In this document: one piece after another, positions 43,179-51,988 of the stretch
How the letters are laid out: every line of letters starts with the position of its first letter
Numbering within the stretch: the first letter of the stretch is position 1
Assembly: GCF_900112815.1 (NCBI RefSeq)
Contig: NZ_FOND01000022.1
Span: forward strand, 1-64,000
Direction of reading: 5' to 3'
Origin: Blastococcus tunisiensis
GTDB taxonomy: Bacteria; Actinomycetota; Actinomycetes; Mycobacteriales; Geodermatophilaceae
DNA length: 64,000 bases
Notes under the pieces: model-generated
Told to the model about the DNA's origin: nothing
What the model saw: the letters and a program-made list of their open reading frames with translations, nothing else
Database searches by the model: none
Made by a program: the position numbers and the translations under genes

Positions 43179-44770
43179 GGCGCGACCTCCAGGCCGGTCC
43201 CGGGCGTCGCCGGGAGGGAGGTGGGAAGGGGAAGGGTCAGCCGCACGCTGGTGCCACCGGCGGCCGGCTGACGCACCCGGACGGTGCCGCCCCACCGGGC
43301 CGCCCGCTCGCGCATGACGGTCATCCCGAGCCCGCTCGACCCGGAGTCGGCGGCCCGGCCGGCGACGTCCTCCTCGTCCATCCCCCGGCCGTCGTCGCCG
43401 ACCTCGGCGACCAGCCGGCGGCGGCGGCCGTGCGGGGTCACCCGCAGCCGGACGTCGATCCTGGCCGCGTCGGCGTGCTTGACGCTGTTGTGCAGCGCCT
43501 CCGCCACGATGCGGTAGACGTCCTCGAGCAGGTCGGCGTCGAGCCCGGACAGCTCGCCCGGGTCCTCGACGTCCAGGGCCGCGGTCACGCCGCTGCGGGC
43601 GGTGGTCGTGTCCACGAGCGACCGCAGCGCCGAGACGAGGCCGCCCGCCGTCGTCGCCGCGGGCCGCAGCTCGACCACCATGCCGCGGAGGTCGGCCAGC
43701 ACGGCCTCGGCACTGCTGCTCAGGTCGTCGGCCACCTGGGCGACGCGCTCGGGTGCGGGGGTCAGCCCCCGTTCGACCAGCACGCCGAGCGAGCGGGCCT
43801 GCATCATCATCGAGAAGACCTGCTGCACGACCGAGTCGTGCAGGTCGCGGGCCAGCTTCTGCCGCTCCTCCCGCCGGGCGACGTCCCGTTCCCGCTCCAG
43901 CAGCGCGGCGTTGTCCACCGCCATCGCTGCCTGCTCGGCCATGGCCAGGAGGAACTCCAGCTCGGTGTCGCCGACGACCTGGCCGGGCGCGAAGAAGGCG
44001 TTCAGGATGCCGACCGTCTCCCCCCGGGCCAGCAGCGGCACGCTGACGAACCAGTCCCACCGCGGCCGGCGCATGAGCTCGTGCAACGGGGCCCAGGCGG
44101 GATCGCGCATGACGGCCTCGTACCGGTGCGGCACGACGAGCGGCTCCCGGCTCTCCAGCGCGTCCAGGGTCATCAGGCGGGCACCCAGCGCCCGGCACTC
44201 CATGAGCTTGTCGAAGAAGTTGACCTCGCGGCTGAACCCGGCGGCACCCATGACGTGCAGCCGGTCGCCCGTCGAGTTCATCGTGAGGATCTGGACCCCG
44301 GCGAGCGCATCCGTGCGGGCGACCTCCTGCGCCAGCACCTCCAGCCGGCCGACCAGCGACCGCCTCGACGCGACGCTGGAGGCCGCGGTCGCGATCGCCG
44401 CCAGCCGCCGTTCGCGCAAGCGGCTCAGCGTCACGTCGCGGAAGGAGACGATCCACCGCTGCCGGCCGGGGACCGGGGCGAGGGTGTAGGCGAACTCGCG
44501 CCGGCCGCCGCCCACCGGCGTCCAGGCGACGGTCAGCTCACCGGCCCGGGCGGCCGGCGCGTCGTCGCCCGGCGGGGGGAACGGTGACGGCGCGCCCGGC
44601 ACGGCGTGCGGGTCCAGCCCGCACAGCAGCACGGCCGCGGGATTGGCCTCCACGAAGCGCGCCTCGGCGTCGATGACCGCCAGCCCGTCGGGGGCGTGCC
44701 GCACCACCTCGTCGTCCGAGGTGGCCGCGAGGGTCGACGAACCGCCACGGGCCCGTGTTCCGTGCTCCAC
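43175..44770 (-). CDS. PAS/GAF sensor histidine kinase (HisKA_3 type)
   Basis: 531 residues from a GTG at 44770. A PAS-like domain (VVRHAPDGLAVIDAEARFVEANPAAV), a GAF domain (about 140-290), a HisKA_3 dimerisation domain with RQKLARDLHDSVVQQVF (phospho-His) and a HATPase domain with DDGRGMD. No transmembrane segment, so the signal is cytoplasmic. GAF and PAS domains of this type may sense redox or small molecules. Forms an operon with the response regulator. Confidence 0.85.
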   Translation of the reverse strand: MEHGTRARGGSSTLAATSDDEVVRHAPDGLAVIDAEARFVEANPAAVLLCGLDPHAVPGAPSPFPPPGDDAPAARAGELTVAWTPVGGGRREFAYTLAPVPGRQRWIVSFRDVTLSRLRERRLAAIATAASSVASRRSLVGRLEVLAQEVARTDALAGVQILTMNSTGDRLHVMGAAGFSREVNFFDKLMECRALGARLMTLDALESREPLVVPHRYEAVMRDPAWAPLHELMRRPRWDWFVSVPLLARGETVGILNAFFAPGQVVGDTELEFLLAMAEQAAMAVDNAALLERERDVARREERQKLARDLHDSVVQQVFSMMMQARSLGVLVERGLTPAPERVAQVADDLSSSAEAVLADLRGMVVELRPAATTAGGLVSALRSLVDTTTARSGVTAALDVEDPGELSGLDADLLEDVYRIVAEALHNSVKHADAARIDVRLRVTPHGRRRRLVAEVGDDGRGMDEEDVAGRAADSGSSGLGMTVMRERAARWGGTVRVRQPAAGGTSVRLTLPLPTSLPATPGTGLEVAP

Positions 44771-45102
44771 CCCGCCCCCTCCCTCTCCGACGTCGACCGG
44801 GCGGTCCGCGCCCCGGCTCAAGATTAGGCGGATGCTGGCACGCCTCGGACCGCGGAGGGGCGGGCACCGGGCGGTTCCACCCGGCCGGGCGGTCCGCCGC
44901 CCGCGGCACCGCGACGATTGACCTACGGGAGCCCACCGATCCGGTGGAACAGATGCCGTCATGTTCCCGTCACGGACGAGGGGTGGTCCAGGTCACGATG
45001 GTGGGTAGTGGACGGGCGTCCGCCACACCGCCGCCGGCGACCGCCTCCGAGCGGGACTCCGCCGGACGGATCCAGCCCGACGAACGCAGAGGGAGACACC
45101 AG

Positions 45103-45966
45103 GTGAAGCGCGTGCTGACCGTCCGTGACGGAGCCACGCGGGAGTCGCTGAAGCGCGCGGTCGACGACCTCGGCTTCGAGGTCATCCCGTTCAAGAAGAC
45201 CGAGCAGGCCGTCCTCGAGCACGTCCCGACCGACGTCCGGCTGACGGTGACCGCCTCCCCCGCCAAGGGGCAGGACGCCACCATCGACCTCACCGTCGCC
45301 CTGGTCGGGCACGGCTACTCCGTGGCCCCGCACCTGTCGGCCCAGCAGGTCCGCGACCGGGCGCACCTGGCCGACATCGTCGCCCGCTGCCGCGAGGCCG
45401 GCATCACCGACGTCTTCGTCGTGGGCGGCGACCCGACCGACGAGCCCACCGGTTTCGCCGACGCGCACGCGCTGCTGGTCGCCCTGCACGAGCTGGACCA
45501 CGGCTTCACCGACATCGGCATCGGCGGCCACCCGGAGGGCCACCCGAGCGCCCCGACGGACGTCCTCTTCCAGGCGCTGAAGGACAAGGCGCCGCTGGCC
45601 ACCCACATCAAGACCCAGATCGTGTTCGACCCGAAGATCATCCTGGACTGGGCGCGGGAGCTGAAGCGCCGCGGCATCGACCTCCCGGTGCACGTCGGCG
45701 TGCCCGGCGCCGTCACCCGCCAGAAGCTGATGCGGGTCTCCGGCGGGCTGGGCATCGGCGAGTCGGCGAAGTTCCTCAAGAAGCAGCAGAACCTGTTCTG
45801 GCGGTTCTTCATCCCGGGCGGCTACAGCCCCAACAAGATCATCAAGGGGCTCGCCCCGCACATCGGCAAGCCCGACAACGCCATCGAGGGTTTCCACGTC
45901 TTCACCTTCAACGACCTCGGTCCCACCGAGGCGTGGCGGCAGCAGATGCTGAAGGACCTCGCCTGA
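45103..45966 (+). CDS. metF: Methylenetetrahydrofolate reductase-like protein
   Basis: 287 residues, GTG start after GGGAG. TIM-barrel MTHFR pattern: LTVTASPAKGQDATI, VFVVGGDPTDEP, IGIGGHPEGHP, and IKTQIVFDPKIILDWARELKRRGI. In the present context it would oxidise 5-methyl-THF from the LigM reaction to 5,10-methylene-THF (or run in the biosynthetic direction). It is the first gene of a plus-strand block with folD and pabBC. It is slightly shorter than E. coli MetF and its N-terminus differs, so it may belong to a distinct MTHFR subgroup. Confidence 0.8.
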   Translation: MKRVLTVRDGATRESLKRAVDDLGFEVIPFKKTEQAVLEHVPTDVRLTVTASPAKGQDATIDLTVALVGHGYSVAPHLSAQQVRDRAHLADIVARCREAGITDVFVVGGDPTDEPTGFADAHALLVALHELDHGFTDIGIGGHPEGHPSAPTDVLFQALKDKAPLATHIKTQIVFDPKIILDWARELKRRGIDLPVHVGVPGAVTRQKLMRVSGGLGIGESAKFLKKQQNLFWRFFIPGGYSPNKIIKGLAPHIGKPDNAIEGFHVFTFNDLGPTEAWRQQMLKDLA

Positions 45967-46067
45967 CGTCCCCCGCCGCGGACCGCCGCACGACCGCCAG
46001 AGGGATGATCACCTCGACCCCGCCCCGCACCCGGCCGCCCGGCCGTCGTCCCCCCGAGGAGTCTCCG

Positions 46068-46928
46068 ATGACCGCACAGCTGATCGACGGCAAGGCCGTG
46101 GCCCGCCGGGTTCGCGAGGAGGTCGGGCGTGGCGTCGAGAAGCTCGTCGCCGACGGCGGGACCGCGCCGGGCCTCGCGACGGTGCTCATCGGGGAGGACC
46201 CCGCGTCGGAGGTCTACGTCCGCAACAAGCGTCGCCTCTGCGTGGAGGCGGGCATGCAGGACCTGCACCGCCACCTGCCGGGCGACGTCGACCAGGACGC
46301 GGTGGCGGCACTGCTCGACGAGCTCGCCGCCGACCCGGCGGTCTCCGGGATCCTGCTGCAGCTGCCCGCGCCCGACCACCTGGACTCCGAGGCGCTGATC
46401 ACCCGGATCCCCGCGGAGAAGGACGTCGACGGGCTGACCACCGCCAACGCCGGGCTGCTCGCGCAGGGCCGGCCGGGGTTGCGCCCGTGCACGCCGGCCG
46501 GGGTCATGGAACTGCTGGCCGAGCACGGCGTCGAGCTGTCGGGGGCCGAGGCGGTCGTGGTCGGCCGCTCGGTGCTGGTCGGCAAGCCGATGGCCCAGCT
46601 GCTGCTGGCGAAGAACGCCACGGTGACCATGGCGCACTCGCGCACCCGGGACCTCGCCGCGGTCTGCCGTCGCGCCGACGTGCTCGTCGTCGCCGCGGGC
46701 ATCCAGGGCCTGGTGGGGGCCGACGCGGTCAAGCCCGGCGCGACCGTCATCGACGTCGGCATCCACCGCGGCGAGGACGGCCTGCGGGGGGACGTCGAGT
46801 TCGACGCGGTCGCCGAGGTGGCGGGCGCGATCACCCCGGTGCCGGGCGGGGTCGGCCCCATGACGATCGCCATGCTGCTCGCCAACACGCTCACGGCGGC
46901 CAAGGTCCAGCAGGGCTTCGGGGACTGA
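46068..46928 (+). CDS. folD: Bifunctional methylene-THF dehydrogenase/methenyl-THF cyclohydrolase
   Basis: 286 residues. Interconverts methylene-, methenyl- and 10-formyl-THF with NADP. Motifs: YVRNKRR (catalytic Lys), LLQLPAPDHLD, GRSVLVGKPMAQLLL and PGGVGPMTIAMLL. Length and domain order are standard. Its ATG follows metF by about 100 bp and its stop overlaps the pabBC start (TGATG), linking one-carbon recycling to pABA synthesis. Confidence 0.92.
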   Translation: MTAQLIDGKAVARRVREEVGRGVEKLVADGGTAPGLATVLIGEDPASEVYVRNKRRLCVEAGMQDLHRHLPGDVDQDAVAALLDELAADPAVSGILLQLPAPDHLDSEALITRIPAEKDVDGLTTANAGLLAQGRPGLRPCTPAGVMELLAEHGVELSGAEAVVVGRSVLVGKPMAQLLLAKNATVTMAHSRTRDLAAVCRRADVLVVAAGIQGLVGADAVKPGATVIDVGIHRGEDGLRGDVEFDAVAEVAGAITPVPGGVGPMTIAMLLANTLTAAKVQQGFGD

Positions 46929-48736
46929 TGGCCGGGCCGTGGGCGCGGTTCGACGACCTGCGCGCGGGCGGATCGCTGCTCTGCCCCTCCCCGTCCCGGG
47001 TGCTCACCGCGCGCACGCCGGCCGAGGTCGCCGGTGTCCTGCAGGAGGTGCACGACGCCACCGAGGCGGGGAGCTGGGCCTACGGCTACGTGGCCTACGA
47101 GGCCGCGTCCGGCCTGGACCCGCTGCTGCCCGGTGGGTCGACGGCTCCGGATGAGCCGCCGCTGGTCTGGTTCGGGCTGTGCGACGAGCCCACGCGCGTC
47201 GACCCGCCGGCGCCGCCGGCCGGTGCGCCGGGCGGCGGATGGCGACCGGACTGGACCGACGACGAGCACGCCCGGGCCGTCGCCGGCGTCCGGGAGCGCA
47301 TCGCGGCGGGCGAGACCTACCAGTGCAACCTGACCGACCGTCTGCGGTCCACGGTCGCGGGGGATCCGCACGAGCTCTACGCCCGCCTGGCGCTCGCCCA
47401 GCGCGGCGCCTACAACGCCTACCTCGACCTGGGCCGGCACGTGGTGGCCAGCGCCAGCCCCGAGCTGTTCTTCGAGTGGTCCGGGGACGTCGTCCGGACG
47501 CGTCCGATGAAGGGCACCGCCCCCCGCGGCCGGACCAGCGAGGAGGACCGGGAGCAGAGCCGCCGGTTGCGGTCCAGCAGCAAGGAGCAGGCCGAGAACC
47601 TGATGATCGTGGACCTGCTCCGCAACGACCTCGGCCGCGTGGCCGAGGTGGGCAGCGTGGTCACCGACGAGCTGTTCGCGCTGGAGCGCTACCCGACCGT
47701 CTGGCAGCTGACCTCGCAGGTGAGCGCCCGGATCCCGGCCGGCGTGGGGCTGCTGGACCTCTTCCGCGCGCTGTTCCCGTGCGGGTCCGTGACCGGCGCC
47801 CCCAAGCGCCGCACGATGCAGCTCATCGACGAGCTCGAACCGACCCCGCGGGGCATCTACTGCGGCGCGGTCGGGCTGGTCGGTCCCCCGTCGGCACCGG
47901 TCCGGGCACGGTTCAACGTCGCGATCCGGACCGCGGTCGTCGACCGCACGACCGGCGAGGCCGTGTACGGCGCGGGCGGGGGCATCACCTGGGGCTCGGT
48001 GGCCCGGGCCGAACGTGCCGAGCTGCACGCCAAGGCCGCCGTCCTGGCCCACGACGTCACCGAGCACCGGCTCCTCGAGACGCTGGCGTTCCTCCCCGAC
48101 CAGGGCCTGCGCAACCTCGACGGCCACCTCGACCGGATGGCCGGCTCCGCCGACTGGGCCGGCTTCCGCTTCGACCGCGCCGGCGTCCTGGCCGCCGTGC
48201 GGCAGGCCGTCGCCGGGCGGGCCGAGCCGGCCCGGGTCCGGCTGCTGCTGTCCCGGGCGGGCGACGTCGAGGTGGAGCTGCAGCCCCTCCCCCCTGCCGC
48301 GGCCACGCCGGTCCGGCTGGTGCTGGACGACGACCCGGTGGACGCCGCGAACCCGTGGCTGCAGCACAAGTCCACCCGCCGGGACGTCTACCTGACGCGG
48401 GCGCTGCGGCACCCCGAGGCCGACGACGTCGTCCTGGTCAACCAGCACGGCGAGCTGACCGAGACCACCACCGCCAACCTGGCCGTGCGGCTCGGCGGGC
48501 GGTGGTGGACCCCGCCCACGAGCTGCGGCTGCCTGCCCGGCGTCGAGCGGGCCCGCCTGCTGGCCGCCGGCCGGCTGCACGAGCGCGTCCTGACCGCCGA
48601 CGACCTGCACCGGGCCGAGAGCCTGGCGGTGCTCAGCTCCCTGCGGGGCTGGCGGGAGGCCCGGCTGCACTCCGTGGAGGCGCTGCGCTCCGGGCGCCCC
48701 GCCACGATCGACGGCTCGCCGGTGGGGGGCGCATGA
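46928..48736 (+). CDS. pabB-pabC: Aminodeoxychorismate synthase component I fused to aminodeoxychorismate lyase
   Basis: 602 residues. The N-terminal chorismate-binding domain (about 1-370) has PELFFEW, the lysine-containing MKGTAPRG (PIKGT-type, pointing to PabB rather than TrpE) and FPCGSVTGAPKRRTMQLIDELE. The C-terminal class IV aminotransferase domain (about 380-602) has HKSTRRDVY (PLP lysine), ELTETTTANLAV and CGCLPGVERARLL. The fused enzyme makes p-aminobenzoate for folate. The glutaminase PabA is not in the window. Start ATG overlaps the folD stop. Confidence 0.85.
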   Translation: MAGPWARFDDLRAGGSLLCPSPSRVLTARTPAEVAGVLQEVHDATEAGSWAYGYVAYEAASGLDPLLPGGSTAPDEPPLVWFGLCDEPTRVDPPAPPAGAPGGGWRPDWTDDEHARAVAGVRERIAAGETYQCNLTDRLRSTVAGDPHELYARLALAQRGAYNAYLDLGRHVVASASPELFFEWSGDVVRTRPMKGTAPRGRTSEEDREQSRRLRSSSKEQAENLMIVDLLRNDLGRVAEVGSVVTDELFALERYPTVWQLTSQVSARIPAGVGLLDLFRALFPCGSVTGAPKRRTMQLIDELEPTPRGIYCGAVGLVGPPSAPVRARFNVAIRTAVVDRTTGEAVYGAGGGITWGSVARAERAELHAKAAVLAHDVTEHRLLETLAFLPDQGLRNLDGHLDRMAGSADWAGFRFDRAGVLAAVRQAVAGRAEPARVRLLLSRAGDVEVELQPLPPAAATPVRLVLDDDPVDAANPWLQHKSTRRDVYLTRALRHPEADDVVLVNQHGELTETTTANLAVRLGGRWWTPPTSCGCLPGVERARLLAAGRLHERVLTADDLHRAESLAVLSSLRGWREARLHSVEALRSGRPATIDGSPVGGA

Positions 48737-48894
48737 GCGCCGGTCGCGGCCGGGGCGCCGCCGCGGCCCTCCCGCCCTCTTCCCCCGCCGCGGTGCGCGG
48801 TGCGATGCTGCCGATCCCGCCGGGCGGCGACGAGTTCGCCCTCGGCCCGGCGTCCGCGGCCCGGGCACCACACCCCACTCACCACGCCCGATGA
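48733..48894 (+). CDS. Possible small protein after pabBC
   Basis: 53 codons, with ATG overlapping the pabBC stop (ATGA). The product is low-complexity (Ala/Pro/Arg) and ends HPTHHAR. The overlap is typical for real genes, but the composition is equally compatible with chance in GC-rich DNA. Confidence 0.2.
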   Translation: MSAGRGRGAAAALPPSSPAAVRGAMLPIPPGGDEFALGPASAARAPHPTHHAR

Positions 48895-48955
48895 CGGACC
48901 AGGATGCCGCCAGGCATCCACGGCACACGGAACACACACAGAGGTGGAGATCCGC

Positions 48956-50452
48956 ATGACGAGCACGATCAGCACGGCCCCGGTGACGACGGGGCTCTAC
49001 ATCGGCGGGCAGCAGCGTTCGACCCAGGACGTGCTGGAGGTCGTCGACCCGGCCCGGCCGGGTGTCGTCATCGGCACCGCGGCGGCCGCGTCGACCGACG
49101 ACGTGGCGGATGCCGTCGCGGCGGCGAAGGAGGCCTACCCGGCCTGGTCGGCGCTGCCCGCCACCGAGCGCGCGGCCCGGATGGCCACCGCCATCGAGGG
49201 GATCGCGGACGCGCGCGACGAGGACGCGCGAGTCCTCTCGCTGGAGAACGGCAAGATCGTCCACGAGGCCTGGGTGGACGCCCTGGTCTTCGAGATCCGG
49301 TGGCAGCTCGCCCTCTCCCTCGCCGACGAGGTGGACACGACCAAGGTCCTGCCGCCGGCACCGGGGATCCCGGTCGAGACCACCGTGGCCTACCAGCCGC
49401 TGGGCGTGGTGACCGTGATCGTGCCGTTCAACTGGCCGATCGCGATCCTCGCCGCCGCGCTCCCGCACGCGCTGCTGGCCGGGAACACCGTGATCGTCAA
49501 GCCGCCGCCGTCGACGCCGCTGGCCACCACCCTCCTGGTGCAGCGCGTCGCCGAGAAGCTGCCCCCGGGCGTGCTCAACGTGGTGACCGGCCGCGACAGC
49601 GAGATGGCCGGCCTGATCGAGAACCCCGACGTCGCCAAGGTCTGCTTCACCGGCAGCGTCAACGGCGGCAAGCGGATCATGGAGATGGCCTCGCGCAGCC
49701 TCACCCGGGTCACCCTGGAGCTGGGCGGGAACGACCCGGCGATCATCCGCGAGGACGCCGTCCTGGACGACGAGCACCTGGACCGCCTGTTCGGCGCCAT
49801 CTACGACACGACCGGTCAGATCTGCATGAACGCCAAGCGGGTGTACGTGCACCGGTCGCGCAAGGACGAGCTGGTGGCCGGGCTCACCGCACGGCTGGAG
49901 AAGGTCGTCCTCGGGCACGGCCTGGCCGAGGGCACCACGATGGGTCCGCTGCACCAGCCGGCCCAGAAGGCGTTCGTCTCCGAGATCATCCAGGAGGCCA
50001 AGGACGCCGGCGCCACGGTGCTGGAGTTCGGCGAGCTGCCGGGCGGGGAGTTCGCCGAGGGCAACTTCCTGCGGCCGGCCCTGGTGGTCGACCCCGACCC
50101 GTCGCTGCGGGTCGTCACCCAGGAGCAGTTCGGCCCGGTGATCCCGGTGCTGGCCTTCGACGACGACGCCGACGCGGTGCGGCAGGCCAACGACACGTGG
50201 GCCGGCCTGTGCGCCTCGGTGTGGACGGCGGACTCCGACTCCGCCAACCGGATCGGCGGCCAGCTGCAGTGCGGCTACGTCTGGGTCAACGACCACGGCG
50301 CCGCGCGACTGGACCTGCGCGCTCCCTTCGGCGGCATGAAGGCCTCCGGCATGGGCCGCGAGCAGGGCATCGAGGGTGTCCGCGCCTTCCAGGACACCCG
50401 CTCCATCGCCCACGGCGCCGACGCCGGGGCGCAGGCCGGGGCCGCGCACTGA
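48956..50452 (+). CDS. Aldehyde dehydrogenase (vanillin-dehydrogenase candidate)
   Basis: 498 residues. NAD-dependent ALDH superfamily: VPFNWPI (Asn169-type), LELGGNDP (general-base Glu), GQICMNAKRVYVH (catalytic Cys) and EQFGPVIPV. It oxidises an aldehyde to the acid. The GQ(V/I)CMxxKR motif occurs among aromatic and semialdehyde dehydrogenases. Next to O-demethylation genes it could turn vanillin or syringaldehyde into the acid substrates of LigM. This substrate assignment is inferred. Confidence 0.85.
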   Translation: MTSTISTAPVTTGLYIGGQQRSTQDVLEVVDPARPGVVIGTAAAASTDDVADAVAAAKEAYPAWSALPATERAARMATAIEGIADARDEDARVLSLENGKIVHEAWVDALVFEIRWQLALSLADEVDTTKVLPPAPGIPVETTVAYQPLGVVTVIVPFNWPIAILAAALPHALLAGNTVIVKPPPSTPLATTLLVQRVAEKLPPGVLNVVTGRDSEMAGLIENPDVAKVCFTGSVNGGKRIMEMASRSLTRVTLELGGNDPAIIREDAVLDDEHLDRLFGAIYDTTGQICMNAKRVYVHRSRKDELVAGLTARLEKVVLGHGLAEGTTMGPLHQPAQKAFVSEIIQEAKDAGATVLEFGELPGGEFAEGNFLRPALVVDPDPSLRVVTQEQFGPVIPVLAFDDDADAVRQANDTWAGLCASVWTADSDSANRIGGQLQCGYVWVNDHGAARLDLRAPFGGMKASGMGREQGIEGVRAFQDTRSIAHGADAGAQAGAAH

Positions 50453-50457
50453 GGCAC

Positions 50458-50501
50458 GCCGCCGGGGCCGGCGGGAGAACGCTCCCGCCGGCCCCGGCGG
50501 C
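50458..50501. terminator. Very strong bidirectional terminator hairpin
   Basis: Perfect 20-bp stem (50458-50477 with 50482-50501) and AACG loop between the convergent aldehyde dehydrogenase and 5-formyl-THF cyclo-ligase genes. Confidence 0.75.
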
Positions 50502-50503
50502 CC

Positions 50504-51100
50504 TCACCCGGTGCGGGCAGCGAGCTCCTGCCAGCCGCCCGACGGCGTCACCACCGCCGTCACCGGCCGGTCGTGGGGCTCGCTCGGGAGCTCGTCGACC
50601 CGTTCGTCGTCGAACACCACGGTGACGAGCACGGCGTCGGGACGGGCGTGGAGCAGGGCCCGGTCGTAGTACCCGCCGCCCCGGCCCAGCCGGATGCCGG
50701 ACCGGTCCACCGCGAGCGCCGGGACGACGACGGCCTCGGCCGCCGCGAGGGCCGTGGGCCCCAGTCGCGGGCCCGAGGGCTGGGACAGACCGAACCGGCC
50801 CGTCTCGAGCTCCCCGGTGCTGAGGGCCCAGTCCAGGACCCGGCCCCGCTCCGGGATCACCGGGAGCAGGACCTGCGCGCCGAGCTCGGCGTACCCGTCG
50901 GGCAACCGGCCGGAGCCCGGCTCCTCGGCGTCGGGCACGAAGGCGGCCAGCGTGCCGACACCCCGGAGCCCGGCCAGCAGCGCGGCGGTGACCGCCTCGG
51001 CGGCCGCGGCGCGCTCGGTCGCCGGGCGGGTCCGCCGTCGCAGGAGCAGACGTCGGCGCAGCTCGTCCTTGGCGGCGGCCGACATCCCGGGATCGATCAC
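50504..51100 (-). CDS. 5-formyltetrahydrofolate cyclo-ligase
   Basis: 198 residues, GTG start. ATP-dependent conversion of 5-formyl-THF to 5,10-methenyl-THF. The glycine-rich GRGGGYYDRAL motif is diagnostic, and SGIRLG precedes it. It recovers 5-formyl-THF formed as a side product when the folate pool is heavily charged. An internal ATG at codon 6 is an alternative start. The only minus-strand gene of this C1-folate block. Confidence 0.85.
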   Translation of the reverse strand: MIDPGMSAAAKDELRRRLLLRRRTRPATERAAAAEAVTAALLAGLRGVGTLAAFVPDAEEPGSGRLPDGYAELGAQVLLPVIPERGRVLDWALSTGELETGRFGLSQPSGPRLGPTALAAAEAVVVPALAVDRSGIRLGRGGGYYDRALLHARPDAVLVTVVFDDERVDELPSEPHDRPVTAVVTPSGGWQELAARTG

Positions 51101-51297
51101 CTGGTGAGCCTAGGAGGGCGCGCCGGTCCGTGCAGCGGGCGGTCGAGTCGACCCCGGGCCGGTCGGTGTCGGGCGGGTGCGGGTCGGCACCGGTGGCCGG
51201 AACGGCCCGGACGACCGACGATGACAGCTCCGCCCCTCTCGACCGGCGCCCGTGGGCGCCCCTCCCCCACCGCCGCGACGACCCCCTGGACGGAACC

Positions 51298-51942
51298 GTG
51301 ACGACTGCCGAGTCCCCCGCCACCGACGAGCTCGACGGCCAGTCGCTCGGCGAGTTCCTCGACCAGCTGGCCGCCCGGATGGCCGCGCCCGGCGCGGGGG
51401 CCACGGCGGGGGTCGAGGCCGCGCTCGCCGCGTCGCTGGTCGCGATGGTCGGCCGCTTCACCACCGACGACGAGCACGCGGAGCTGGTACGGGAGGTCGT
51501 GGCGGAGGCCGACCGGCAGCGCGAGGCCTGCGTGGCCGCGGCGGCGGCGGACCAGCAGGCGTTCACCGCGGTGGCGCAGGCGATGAAGCTCCCCCGGGGG
51601 ACGCAGGAGGAGCAGGAGTCGCGGCGCCGCGCGCTGTCCGCGGCCCGGCTGGACGCCGCACGGCCGCCACGGGCGATCATCGACGTGGCGGTGCGGCTGA
51701 CCTCCCTCGCCGAGCGGCTGCTCCCGGTCGCCAACCGCAACCTGGTCAGCGACATCGCCGCGGCGACGGCCGCCGCCCGGGCCGCGGCCGCCACGGCGCG
51801 GCTCGCCGTCGAGACCAACCTCCCGGGGATCGACGACGAGCGGGCGCGCGCCGAGCTGAGCGCCGCCGTCGAGGTCGTCGACGAGCTGGCCCGGCGCGCC
51901 GACGCGGTCGAGGCAGAGGTCCGGGCACTCATCCGCCGCTGA
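51298..51942 (+). CDS. Cyclodeaminase/cyclohydrolase-family protein (FTCD_C, FchA-like)
   Basis: 214 residues, GTG start with GGACGGA 4 nt upstream. Family pattern LDGQSLGEFLDQLAARMAAPGAGATAGVEAALAASLVAMV at the N-terminus (FTCD_C/PF04961 type), followed by long helices. Members include formimino-THF cyclodeaminase and the methenyl-THF cyclohydrolase FchA of methylotrophs and acetogens. Located at the end of the C1-folate block it likely assists methenyl-THF hydrolysis. Histidine-degradation genes are not visible, which argues against the cyclodeaminase role. Confidence 0.75.
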   Translation: MTTAESPATDELDGQSLGEFLDQLAARMAAPGAGATAGVEAALAASLVAMVGRFTTDDEHAELVREVVAEADRQREACVAAAAADQQAFTAVAQAMKLPRGTQEEQESRRRALSAARLDAARPPRAIIDVAVRLTSLAERLLPVANRNLVSDIAAATAAARAAAATARLAVETNLPGIDDERARAELSAAVEVVDELARRADAVEAEVRALIRR

Positions 51943-51988
51943 TCGCGACGTGCGAACGGTCGACGTCCCACCAGGTCGAGGATGAACC

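Noticed and set aside
46928-48736. Anthranilate synthase TrpE
   Set aside because: The MKGT lysine motif and the fused class IV aminotransferase domain identify aminodeoxychorismate synthase/lyase.
46214-50449. A very long open frame on the minus strand (about 1400 codons)
   Set aside because: It is antisense to folD, pabBC and the aldehyde dehydrogenase, whose motifs are unambiguous. The antisense product is low-complexity, an effect of high GC at third positions.
51298-51942. Histidine-degradation cyclodeaminase
   Set aside because: No hut genes are present; the folate-gene context favours a cyclohydrolase-like role, although the family alone does not decide.
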